A stretch of 64,000 bases of DNA. Source: Strigamia acuminata (Eukaryota > Arthropoda > Chilopoda > Geophilomorpha > Linotaeniidae). Positions within the stretch are counted from its first letter, which is position 1; the number at the start of each line of letters is the position of its first letter. Shown here in pieces: positions 1-12,700 of this stretch. The stretch lies in assembly GCA_949358305.1 (NCBI GenBank), contig OX442316.1, forward strand, positions 10,788,001 through 10,852,000, in the 5' to 3' direction. The position numbers and the translations under genes were made by a program. The notes below the pieces were generated by a model. That model had not been told where the DNA came from. It did no database searches and saw nothing but the letters and a program-made list of their open reading frames with translations.

Positions 1-652
1 AACAACAACAACAAACAAAAATAACAGATAAAAACTTGACACTTGAAACTAAAAATGTTCGATTACATTGGCAGTAATAATCAATTCAGTATTTTTGTTT
101 AAAATTTGTACTAATAAAAACAACAAATGGTTTATTTCTCTCCTGTGAAAAATGTTACAAGTAATTGGAACAAGCTTTTCATTACCTTATCAATGTCTTT
201 CCAACATCATAGCATTCGTTTATCTTTAACTCGACAACAAGTATAAAATTTTTTGCATTGATAAAAACAATAAAATAAAATCCACAAACAATTTATTTTT
301 GAGAGAAAAACGGACATTATTTGAAAACAAAAATTCGTCCAATATGTTATTTAATTCATCAACAGTAAACGATAATAGGGAATTACTTTATAATTGTAAT
401 TTAAGTCTTAATCTCTTACCACTTTGCAACTAACAACTTTACTTGGGTTTGGACCTACAAATCACTTTTCTCAGTTCAAGCAGGGGATGAGTTCCTGATG
501 ATTTACCAAATACAGTAACAAACAGCCTGCGCTTCAACTACGAGGAATAAGAGAAAGATGGCATCATCACTTGAGCTGGTTTCCACTGACTTGTAGAAAT
601 GACGCCATTATAATAGAATGCTGTCGGGACAAAACCTAAAGAGGCACGTTCG
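1..652 (-). other. 3' untranslated region and downstream flank of the PDZ-PH-PH gene
   Basis: This lies 3' of the TGA stop on the minus strand. It is AT-rich with no sizeable open frame. It should hold the 3' UTR, ending near the poly(A) signals noted at 292-355. The first 15 bases are a short AAC microsatellite on the plus strand. Confidence 0.6.
292..297 (-). terminator. candidate poly(A) signal AATAAA
   Basis: AATAAA on the minus strand about 360 bases 3' of the stop, followed on that strand by a T/G-rich stretch (reading TTTATTTTATTG) that would suit a downstream element. A weaker ATTAAA lies at 350-355 and another AATAAA at 131-136. Which one is used cannot be told from sequence. Confidence 0.45.
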
Positions 653-704
653 TCAGCCAACTTTGATCCATCTGTCGATTGAGTATTCCAATGCTGCTAA
701 CCAA
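653..704 (-). CDS. terminal exon: end of PH2 helix and stop
   Basis: This exon completes a split Ser codon and then reads [16 protein letters not shown] followed by TGA. It is the C-terminal helix of the second PH domain, with the near-invariant Trp. The protein stops five residues after the last helix turn (IKVG), so there is no C-terminal tail. The acceptor is GGCAG. The 17 codons including the stop fit phase 2 from the previous exon exactly. Confidence 0.85.
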
Positions 705-3700
705 CTGCCATTTCAAATAATAAATACTCTATGAATCGTGCTAATGGAATTGAATTCATTCAATTAAATTCATTCTGCCAACTCGCCTTTTTTTGTCTGT
801 TTCATTTTCTGCGTGGAAGTAAAAATGTCGAAATTTGGGATCGTGAGGCACTGCCTCGAACGCGTACTTTTTGCCCGCAATCAGGCATGTCTGCACGCGG
901 TATCCATGCAGATGTATGATACCTGCAAGAAACGTTTATAAATTATCCTACTCTGGCTAAGTAAATGCAAAGCAGGCTTATTTATACCCAGTGCCGACAA
1001 AGCATTGGCGTCCATATAGATGTAAATGCAGCCATCTTTGAGAATGCAATAGCGTCTTCGCCACGTCTTCCAGCGTAGACCTAATTTAACCAAGTACCCA
1101 TGGCAATTAGGGTTGGCGAGCGCCGTTGCTGCCAGAGAGAGATTATTCGTCGTCATTTCCATCCACAAGTCATTCTATAAAAAAGGAAAAGACAAAATGA
1201 ACACCCTATTTGTTTCTGTGCCAGCCTTCTTTGACATTTCGAAAGCGAAATCGTGTTTTAAAAACTAATTTCATTTTTTTCTCAAATGATTACATCTTTT
1301 TTTTTCTTTTGTAATAAAATTCCACTTTCCAACGATTTATTTCTAACTACACTTTTTGACAAATCTCTAGTCGTAAAATGATTTCCCACTGCAATTTTAT
1401 CGACGAATTTAACAAAAATGGCGTCATTTAAATGGCTTTGGTGTAAGTAATCAATAATGTTTACAAATTACCTGTGCTGCGCAAGTCGCCGCTTGGTCCA
1501 TCAATACAGCCCAGCTAAAATGTTGTTTAAAAATTGTTTGTTAGTTCTTTCACATAAAAAAATCTATATAAAAGATGGTGACGATTATATTACCAACTCA
1601 TGTCTTCTTCACTCTCTGCGGCAAAGAAATGCGTAGAAGAGCCAAACTTGGTGATCTTAAAACTAAATTGTTTGGCCGCGTCTCCGCATCGGCTCACCGT
1701 GTAATTTACCAACGCAATCGCACCAAGAGGGTCACGCGACTAAATCAAAAGAGAAAAGAAAGAAAAAACACTAAGAGTTATTATTCAATGCTCTTAGCAG
1801 AGATTACAATTAAGTGTCCAGCTGTGAGGTCACGATCTCAATTCTCAATTTACATAAAATTTGCTCTATGACCACGATAAATATAATAAATAAAATGAAC
1901 TAAATCTATTACTTTTTTTCAGCAATAAAGGAATGAATTTCCTAACCTCTTGGGCTTTGTAATAATACAAACAATTGTCCTGTTTGAGGACAAACCATCG
2001 TTGATGCCATTTCTTCGGTGCGATGCCGCCTAGCCGAAAGAGAAACCCTGAGTAAATTGGTTTCTGCCGTCCCGGGTCGGTGATTATAGGAGCGAGTACG
2101 TGGCATGTACGTGCCACATCCAATTGCAGCGTGTCCGTACCTGAAGCAACATTTATATTTTTTTTATATTTATAACTTTTTTTTATATCTCTGTACGAAA
2201 TGGAAGCAGAAAAAATACAAAAATAAATTTTCATTTTAGAAAAAGTAATGAAAATCGCAATAAAAAGATCGAAGAAAGTAAGGCATCTGTTACCATGTCA
2301 CGATCTTACCCGCATGAGCAATTTTGACCACTTCCGAATGAGAAGCATCGACCACCCTGTTGCCATTGACTGAGATGATGATGTCACCGACCTCCAAGCC
2401 ACTGGACTCGGCTGGTGTACCTGGTAAACAGCAGAAACAAAATGACAACTTGGTTTCATCAACCGTGCCATCTTATTAAACCTGGTTCGATGGCAGATAC
2501 AACAACTGGACGGCTTCCATGGATGCGGAATCCAAATTCACCAGATTTTCTCTGCACCACAACAGTTTTATCGCTATCTAAAAATTCATATATATTTGTT
2601 GTAGATTATTTTTTTTTTTTAAAAAAAGCGAATATAAAATAGAATGATGTTGTTAAGTATTGTTAGTGGCAAACTAATGGAATTTACCAAACGTTCTATT
2701 TGATAGTCTTTTATACATTTCCAAACTGGACTTCCTGTGGACCATGCGGTGAGTCACAGCCTGGTAACGTTTCTTGAATTCTCTCTCCGAACCCGTAGAC
2801 TCGAGGGATTCGGTTCTTTGCAAAAGGCAGGGCTCGCTTTTCGTCAATCCTGCCTCTTGGGACTCTGTTGAAAGCAAACCCAAACAAACTAAATCCAAAC
2901 TCGGCTACAAACGACTCCCATTCATTCATTCCAACTCCACTTAGTTGGTTAGTTTAGAATTCATGCAGTTGCAATTGCAATGCGACAACATTCCCGTCGC
3001 GGCTCACCAGGTAAGGTCAGCTGAGGACTCCACACAGTCAACTCCTCGTTATCCCCGATGTAAATCCACACGGACGAGTGGTAGCTCTCGGCATACACAC
3101 CTGGAATTTGTAATCAACTCATAAGAATCTATTTCCTTTAGTCGTCATCGATCGATCCATTCACCAGAATCTTCTTGGTCCTCCTCCATTGCGATGTCTT
3201 GAACACTGAGTCGTAAGGATCCTTGCGACCCCGTAGGCATCATGGGACCCTCGAAAAAAACGGGCGTATCGCCCGGAGAGCGTCGCAACAGAGACTCCAA
3301 ACTGGACGGACCGGAACTGGTCAAGTAACGTGCGTGAGCAGCCAATTCGGCCAGTTCGGCAGCTGATGGTGAAAGATCGTGATCGCGTGACGATCGTCTC
3401 GATGAGGTCAAGTCTCGCAGAGAAAGACCCCCGCTCGACACGGACGTCCGAGGTGAAAGGTCGTGATCGTGTGAACGACGGATGTCTGCGCTCAAATATC
3501 GCTCGGCTAAAGCCTGAAACAAATAAATGTGTAATGGTAAATCCAATTGGGCATCGTTTGGAAAATTGAATAATCGCAACCGAAAATTGTGTGAGCATTT
3601 TTTCTTTTCAATTTCGACTTATTGCTACAGGTTTGCGGACGTTTACCTCATTATGTTCTGCTTCGACTGATTGCCTGAGTCGTTCCCCGCAGTGTGTGCA

Positions 3701-6700
3701 TAAAACTTTTGCCATCTCGGAAAAATCGATTTCTCTTTCGGGAGTGCGGGTGAGGAGTCGCCGTCGAGCTTCGAGACGAAGCAGTTCCGTCGTGTCACTA
3801 ATGGTGCGTCTAAACTCCAGCGCTTTACGGTCGTGTTTCCGTGGACGACCGTCACTGTTCCGTTCGGGGCTTACCGAAGAGCGACTGTCGTGATACATTT
3901 CTCGCGAAAAACTGTGCGAGCGCTCCGCACGCGATCTCCATTGCGTTTCGGGGCTCTCGCTGTAAGCTCGTCGTTCGGCGGTCCGTCGAAGACTTTCTTC
4001 GATAGCCAACTCGGCTGACCTGTTTCAAAAATAAAAATAATAATAAAGATGATTTAAAAAAGAAAAAGTACCGTATTAAATTTAAATTGGCTACCCCGAT
4101 TTGTAGAAATAAATAAAAATCTAAAATCAATATTGTTCGTGTACCTTGTTTTCTCTAACCTGACTGCATCTTCAGGGTCGGGTGCTCTCGGTTTCTTAAT
4201 GAGGCCACTTGTTTGTTTCGGAGGAGGAAATTCCAATGATTTCTGTTCGGCTTCCGCTCTTTGAAGCCACGCAGCCGTAGAGAGCGCGTCTTCGCCTCGT
4301 TTATACACTGCCACTTGATCTTCTATTCCCCCGTTAGTCGTTCTTTTATCCTTTTTGCCATCTTTGCGCCCACACTTCAACTCGTGTTCCGTCTCAATCG
4401 GTGTCTTTTGCTCTTTCTCCCTTTTCTTATCATCCAAACAGAAATCGGAGTCGGGACTTAAACTTCTTCTCGTGTACTTGATATCTTTTATAAAAGGTTT
4501 AGGAGGAATTTCGGGTTTCTCGATCACTCTCGACGTCTTTTTCTTTTGAAAAATGGATGACTCCGACAAGGGCTCGTCTTTGTCTCCTTTGTGGTGATGA
4601 TGTCGTCTAGATTTGTGTTCGCTCGTATTCGCTTTCCCCACAACATCCGTTTCCAATTGTATTTCCAAGGTGACCCGATGTTTCTCTTGCGGCTTTGTAT
4701 GCTGATCCTTTTGTAAGCTCTCAAACTTTGCGACACGTGAGCGCACGCTGCTATCCTCTTCGGAGAGCGCGTCTGAACTGGCAGTGTCTTGTCTTTTAAC
4801 ATCATCCCCAACCTTCTCCACTTTATCTTGCTTCAAAAGAGTCGGAATTTGATGGTTGTTATTGTCAAAAACAGAATTTACGCTCGACCTGTGCGTAAAA
4901 ACCTCGATTTCACTCATCCCACTGTCTACCGTGTAACTACCGGATGTACTGCTTTCTATACTGGGGGATGTGGCGATCGAGGACACCGATTCTCTTAAAA
5001 CTTCGGGAATAACGGAAATTTCCTTCATGGAAAACATCAATCCTTCACTCAAATCGCCGCCAACTCCTAACAATTTCTCCCTTCTGCGGGGTAAACTTAA
5101 ATGAGCGATGTCGAACGAGTGCGACGATTTTTCGTCCGAAAATTCCGGCGGTGGCAAAATTGTAGCCGACGATCGCCGGTGCCCTTTCTTCAAGCTGTCG
5201 GCTTCGGAGAATTCATTAGCGGTCACGTAATCCTCCGAAGTGGACGATTTATTCGAATCCGTTCGAGACAAATCGCTTTTGTTGTTGACGACAGATCTGT
5301 CGATCACCTTGTCAAAATCAGTTGATTCAATTTCAACAAACTGACCGCTCGATGTCTCGCTTTCCGGGGACGTCATGGCATCCTTCGTCTTCCCCTTAAT
5401 CATTTCCTCTTGCGGTTTCAACTTGTCCGCACGACGCATCGGGGATGGTGTCATCTGTCCGTCACTGTCCAAAACGTCGACCAGCGTGTGCGAGTCGTCG
5501 CTTTTTACCGATCCAAATTCCGTGTCCGAACTGTAAGCAACCGTGCGATCCATTTCCAACGAGCTCGTGCCCGATTTGTCCGATCCGCTCCACTTGCACT
5601 CGTCGAGCAGGCCGTCAACACTTGTCTGCACATGTACACGCTCCCTCGACGAATGTCTGTGCTTACCTTTCCCCTTGTGGCTTCTCGCATCCTCCTCCTC
5701 CCTTTTATTGCTAAATTGGTCAGGTGAGACCGGAAGTGAGGAATGGTCAGTGAGGGAGTAATACTGGCTTTCCCCGCTGGGGGTTCCGCTACTGGCGTTG
5801 TCTCTCAAACCCAACAACTGGCGTTTCTTCACCGACTGGTTGCTCTCCTCCGAATCCGTTCGCTTCACAGATTCCTTGCTAGCACTCGCTCTAGGAACGG
5901 CTTCGTCTTGAAGTAAAGGAACTCTGGGTTTGCCGCGCGCATCTTGAACCAATTCCCTCATTCCCATTCTCTCGTGATACATAAGTGCCGGCTCGCTGTC
6001 CGATTTCCCTAGGCATTTCTCGTCGGGTAATTGCGTCTCCGTCATTTGTTCTCGCATCTGAAGCTGTCGTCTCGCCCGAGCTTCTTGTTGTCGCGAGATC
6101 ACGTTGCCTTCAGACGGCATTTTGGCCAATATTTTGTGCACGGTTTGCCCCCTCGTCTCGCCCGGTCTCGGTTGAAAATTGACCAATATTTCTTTCTGAT
6201 CTCCTTCGCACACTCGTCTTCTCAGCTTATCCAAAATCCCCTTCTGATCGATGAGCGCGGTGCCTTCTAAACTGTACAATCTCAACTTTAAATCCGACTC
6301 TTTCAACTCCTCGCAATCAGTATCGGATGGGATGTTCATTAGTTTCTTCATTTTATTCGGTGACTCGACAGCCAATTCTGCACCGTCCAGTGCGTATCCC
6401 GCAGCCCTTGGAGAGAGGGTCAAGTAAGCTGGCAATAAAACTTTGCCAGTAAACGTGATCTCGGTCTGCGTAGCTTGCGTCTTCAGTGGTTTATGTGCCT
6501 TGGCCACGATCATCGATTGATGACCGACGGAAGTCACAACGTCCAGAGATCGAATGCTCGCCACGCGTCTGTCAATCACGTCGTGAGGGCCTCGACGGAC
6601 CCCGATATCCAAAAGTCGTTCCTGAGATTTGTGTTTTTCCGGTGAAGTGGTTCTTCGACCACTCGGCAGACACGTCATCGACGCAACGTGTCCGTCGTCG

Positions 6701-9700
6701 AACGATGAAGTGCCAGCAACGGACTGGCTGCGCGCGAGCGACGCCGAGTCAAAGCTCACGTGTTTTTGTCTTCGTTCTTCGTAGTACATTTCGGGAGTTT
6801 TGGTCTGCTGTCGACGCAACAACACCGTGTTTAATTCCGTCTGAATGCTCGCCAACGCCAAAGGCCTCGCGTTGACCACATCACTGCACATCGACGGCGA
6901 CTCGTGAGACCTGAGGTTGAGCTGTGTTGGTCTGTGGTACGGCGTGCCGTCCACGGACAACGCAATGTCGCCCGCCTGAGTCACGGGCAAAATATCGGAT
7001 TTAGGTCGACCTCGAAGAGGCCTATTTACACTAAGATCACTTTCTGGATATGTATATCTCTTCTCCAGTGTACACAAAGCTCTTGGTTTCCGCAGCAACT
7101 CGTAGTCTTCGTCCCTCACGACCTCCTCGATCTGTTGCCCACTCGGCCCGTCTCTGTCGTGCATGGAGGTGCCCGTCATTTTAACTTGTTGGACGCTCGG
7201 CGATCCCTCCTCCGCTGCCAAGTTTTCGTCGCTCGATATCTTGCTTTTTCTTACACATGATGGCAGAAGGAGACTTCGGTTACACGATTTCCAATCCTGA
7301 TTCGGAATGCAACCAAAGAAACGGCGCGAGTGGGAACTCTCAATGGCATTTACTTCCTTGCTCGTAATGCAATACTGCTCTCGAATGTCTTCTCTCGAGT
7401 AGAGTGGGGTGCTCTTCTTGTTGCTGCGCAATTTCTTCCGACCCATGACCTCGTCATCAGACTCGTAGGCAACGATATCCAGTGTCAGGTCCACCTTAAG
7501 CGGAAAAAGTAAACAAAATTGGCTTTAAAAATGGAGAAACTTGTACACGGTAGGTGAAATTAGTCGTGATAAATTCATTAAATAGTTATCATCACATGAT
7601 AACTCAATCCGAAGCATCGCTGTCTCCACTCTGACATGTCTTCCGACTCGTTAATGGGAATAGCACGGAAAACCACTTGGGACAAATGGATTGTCGTGAT
7701 CACTTTTTACGACTTGATTTACGATTAACTTGTACCGCATGCGACTTATTAATAATAAATTTATCTTTCACATTCCTGAGACCATCCAACGAACAAATTA
7801 AGGACGCTATACGCTAAATTAAACCATTTTAAAAGACATCTCAACGGAAATTACAATATTCAAATTAAGTTTCATCAACCGCAGAGAATAAACGGTAGTA
7901 ACGAAGCAATATTTGAAGATAAAATTTACAAATTTAATCATTCTCACCTGAATGCTCGCATCTACGAGGTTGAGTGAGGACTTGGAGGCAAGGACGGTAT
8001 CCCTGGAGCCGAGGGTCAGACGGGAATTGGCCAGGGACCCACCTGTGTGAGTGAAGAAAACAAATACAGGAAAGAGAGAAACTAATTCAAAACTGCTTTC
8101 GATCAGACTAAATCCAGTTTTGATGGCTTGCAAATGTAGTTTCTGCCTGTGGAGTGAGCGAGTGCTCCCTACTTTGAGGTTATTAAAACAGTGTACGTGT
8201 GTGGAAATACCACCACATATTTCTTTTGTCAAGCCAGAATAGTGGTTTTGGTTCTGCTACTGCTCATAAAAGAAAGGAGAAGGAAAAGAGCCCTTTCATC
8301 CAGATTTCATTCTCGACACCCACATTTTCACACGTTTTATTACGAATAAAGGAGAAGAATATTTCTTCATTTTTGGGCGGCTTAACTGTGATGCGAAAGC
8401 AGCATAAATCTGTTTTCAAATTGAAATGAATGCGCACTTTAAATCAACATAATGCAAGCAATGTCAACTTAAAATTTTCAAAAAGAATAATCTACAAAAA
8501 CTAGTCTATTTTTTTAAAAAAAACTGTACGAGGTGTTGTCATCTGAAAAAGGATTACACACAAAAGATGTAAAATTAGATTCACAAGTACGGTAGTTGTA
8601 CTTTTCACCTTTTAAATCGTTTTCCAAATTCTTTGCATTCAAGAAAACATTTTCAATAAAAAAATTGGATTCCAAAAAAACCAATGATCTAAATTGCATT
8701 TTAGAAGTGAAAGTAAGTGCAAAATTGGTTGTATGGGAATTTGTATGGAAATCCGATAGTTATTACTAAATTCTCTAAAATCTTTCCTCAAGAAATGCAT
8801 CGAGCCATCCAAAAAAAAAATATTGATACTTTTTAACGCTCACACTTTAAAAATCCACATCATAAATATTTCTCCAACTTTTACCTCTACTCGAGTCATC
8901 TAACGTCTGATACCAATCTTTCATGAGGTACATAAACACCATAGACATGTTTACCTGCAAAAAAAGACAAAAAGAAAGCAATCAGGTAAGTGAAATAACA
9001 TATACTCACACTATACAAAAAATACTGCACGTAAATGCTTTTATACTCACCAAAGAAAAGTTTCAACTGAATTAAAATCAAGTTGGTCAGTGCACAAACT
9101 ATATTTCTTTTGTGTAACATGCATTTACGGTGCAGAGCAGAACCAACACACCTTCCTTCTTTCTTCAGCCTCAGAGGGAAGATGTGTCAGCCAGAACTCA
9201 GTTGGGTTTTTCAAGCACATAACATTTCTTCCCCTTTTGCTTTTAGTCTACTCAAACCATCAAAAGTGCAACAACATAATGGCTTTGCTTGCACCTGTTC
9301 GTAATGCGCTCTGCTCCGAATCACGTGACGATAACTAATTTCATTCGTGACTCAAGTAGATATAACAAAATAATGAAATTACGTACGGTATTTCAAATAC
9401 AAGAAGATTTTTGTTTGGAAATATATTTTTTTACTGAACCATTAGTGCCATCAGTGATTTGTTTTCTTAATGATTTATTAAGCTCTAATCGCTGTTGTTA
9501 CTGGCACTGCTAATTTGCGTGCACTTTGTCACTGACCAGAGTTCGGCTGTAAATCATGTGAAAGTTATTTACTTAGGTTAACGATGATTTATACGTTTGT
9601 TTTACACTTTATACAACTGTGTAGCATAGATGCAGTTCCCTTACAACGTGTACTGAATAACAAATCAAGGGCAGGTTATTTCGTTTCAATGAAATCATCT

Positions 9701-12700
9701 AAAATTCCAACTCCATCTTTCTTAATTATTAAAAATTTTCTCTGCAAATTTTAATTAAACCTTAACTGCAGATAGTATTTTTCTCTCACAGTTTTCATTC
9801 TCTTTCTCCTCTTTACAATATTGCAACCCGAATTATCCATGTAGAACACTAAAAAAAAAACGGTTGGAATAAAATTTGCCTTGCTCCCAAATATGTGGTG
9901 AAATAAAACCTCTAGAACTTCCACTTTCACACTCCAAACACAATTTATAGTGTTTGCATTCTGCATTTTTTTCACACTACTAAATTTAATTTTAAAAACT
10001 TTGTAGCTAGCTGCAAACTCGACAGCACATTTAATATTTTAATCATCATTGATTATACCTTGTGGGTCTAGGCCCATTTTTTCCCCTTAAGATTCGAAAA
10101 ATCAATAATGGAACTTTTTATCTCCCAGAATCCTAGAAGTGCAAATAAAAACACTTTAGTACCTAATGAAGTCCAATTTGAACTGATTTGGTATTATTTT
10201 CAATTAATTAATCGTGAATCTATGAAAGTGAATTGAGTGTAACGTGAAGGAGGGAATCGACTAAAATGCGCGATGGAATAGCAATTGAATTAAAGTTCCG
10301 CAGCAATCAGTTTCAGCATGAATAGATTATAACCGAGTTTCCAGGCCACAATCAAATGTGAAAGAACCCTCCTCCCATAGAGTACTACAATTTAATTTCA
10401 AATTTCCGAAGTCGGAATAAAAAGAAGCGAACATGTTGCATTGCTCTAGATTCTTTTTTCTGACATAAATTCGATTGGAAATGGAAGGGCAAAACAGAGA
10501 CGAAGAAAATTTATTTGGCATATGCAAGAACTAGAAATGTGTACTACTAAACATATTTTTCTCACTAAAAATCATTGCTTATCTGTAAAATCTAAGTGCA
10601 AAATACACTACTGAGGTTTAAAAATAAAAATCGTATCGCCCACACATCATTTTAGTTTGTTAATTTGGTATTGATTAATCTACACTAATAAAACATCCAA
10701 CATGAACATAGAAATATTATTATCAGTCAGTTATTGCAAAAAAAACTAACAACATGCTCTGACTTTTGTGTGGGAGTTAGGAATACGGTATATATCTTAT
10801 ACACATGCACACACATCTTTTCTTGATGGGATTCATAGTTTAAATGCACAATTTTGATGTTGGACAAGTTATGACAGGCAGAGATTCAGTGAAGATGCAA
10901 GAAGGAATGGGTTTTCGTGTATTTAAAAAAAAAACATATAATATTTTGACATGTACTCACTTGGATCGTGAGAGGATTCTATCTCAGAGCTACCAGTCCT
11001 CTCCTAAGAAATAGAGAAGACATTATACGTCACTCTTAGGGCCCATAATTTTAGATAAAATTAATTTTTTTTTAAATTTTACAAAAATAACATTCAAAAA
11101 TCAATATAAAACCATTTTCGTTGAGTTTCAAATAAAAAAAACGTACGATTTATTTTCCTTTTACTAAAAAATATATGTGCACGAGCAAATACAAAAAAAA
11201 AAACTCTCTTGAAGATTTTGATCTTTCAATAATATTGAAGCTGAAGATGTCAGCAACTCGTTGAAATTCATCACTACTGCCATGTATGTAACATCACTTG
11301 GAAAATGAAATAAAAAGAGGAAACCAATAAAAGCAATTTCGATACAACTGTACCTAAAATAAAGTATTTGATCTCTAGCTTATTTTCCTTCCAAATTTCG
11401 ACACCTTTTTCAATGTTTAACCTCATTTATATTGCAGTTATCAATCATGTATTACATATCCTATGTCAACAGTTTCTTTAGCCAGCAACTTTAATTCACG
11501 GAATCATTTTACATGTTTTCTGTATCCACCTTGAAGGGAAAAAAAAGTCAGTTACGGTATATTTAATTCAAAAATGTCATTGAATCCTGCTGACGATTAG
11601 CATTAATAAAAATGGTTTACACGTTCTTCTTCACTTTGAAACATTCAACGAAACAATTCTACACTCTGAGTAACAAAAGTAGAAAACACTTCTACCTTTA
11701 CTTTGTAGAAAGGATTACAAAATAAAAATATTTTGAATTTTTAGACGCAATCGCAAACATCACGTATGAATCAGTATACAGTGATGCGTCACTAGATTAT
11801 TATTTGTTCACATCATGTGAATCCAATTCAAAATTGTAATAGGATTAAAAAAGAATTGAAAATTGCCATAATATCAATAATCGTGTTTTTGAAACACCCA
11901 CGCGTAACTCAATTTCACAATACAAACAAAAATAGCGGCTTATTCTGACTCAAGTGCGCACGTTAATATTTTACAAAAACTTTATTTGCACACAAATCAA
12001 CTAATTTCATTTAATCTCTTGTATTCCAAAATCTAATCCTACTGCTGCTGCAATCAGCAGTCAGAAGCTGCGCAGTGAAAGTTAAAAACACAAAACACAA
12101 ACACAATTTATTAAAACCCATTACGACATTAAAATATTTCAGCAGGAAGTTGACTTCTCATTTGAATAAATCTGTCTTAATGCATGTTCAGATAAGTCCA
12201 CAGTACGAGAGTAAAGATAAACCCCGATTCGCATCTCGTTGTATCTAGTGGGTTCATGAATATTCAACACATTTCCAATCTACTTTAACACACAAAATAA
12301 ATTATTCCTCAAATTAGTTGCAAGAGATGCGAGGGAATTTAAAATTCAATTGTTTTTTTCCTACCGATATAAACTGTAAGATTCAAAACCTTGAGTATTT
12401 CTCGTGAATTTTATATTATTCATTTGACATACGACTATTTTTTTAAAAAAAATAAAAATAAAAATCCAGAAAAATTGCTTCCTCTACATTGAAACACCCT
12501 GTAAACAAGTTCTGTTTATTCGAGCAAAAGCAAATTCAAAACTGCTTATGCGTAAAATAAATTTCAAATTTCACACCGTTACTTCCAACTGCAAGAGATT
12601 TCCACCATCGGATAAGATTCGCCATCATAAATTAAGCAGTATTTAATTATATACATACATGTCTAAATTCTCTTGAGAAGTTTACGTAGTAAAGTAAACA

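Noticed and set aside
1575-1871. Plus-strand 98-codon frame
   Set aside because: Antisense to PH1 exon 1594-1739 and its flanking introns; a shadow.
3145-3579. Minus-strand frame extending beyond exon 3165-3513 on both sides
   Set aside because: The extensions are intron read-through; splice sites at 3513 and 3165 with matching phases define the exon.
7494-7494. GTG at the first codon of the giant exon as translation start
   Set aside because: It directly follows an intron acceptor and joins exon 7948-8042 in phase; the usual ATG start lies further upstream.
4261-7512. Numerous plus-strand open frames of 60-130 codons
   Set aside because: They lie opposite the giant minus-strand coding exon, whose codon usage leaves the antisense strand open; no splice sites or family features.
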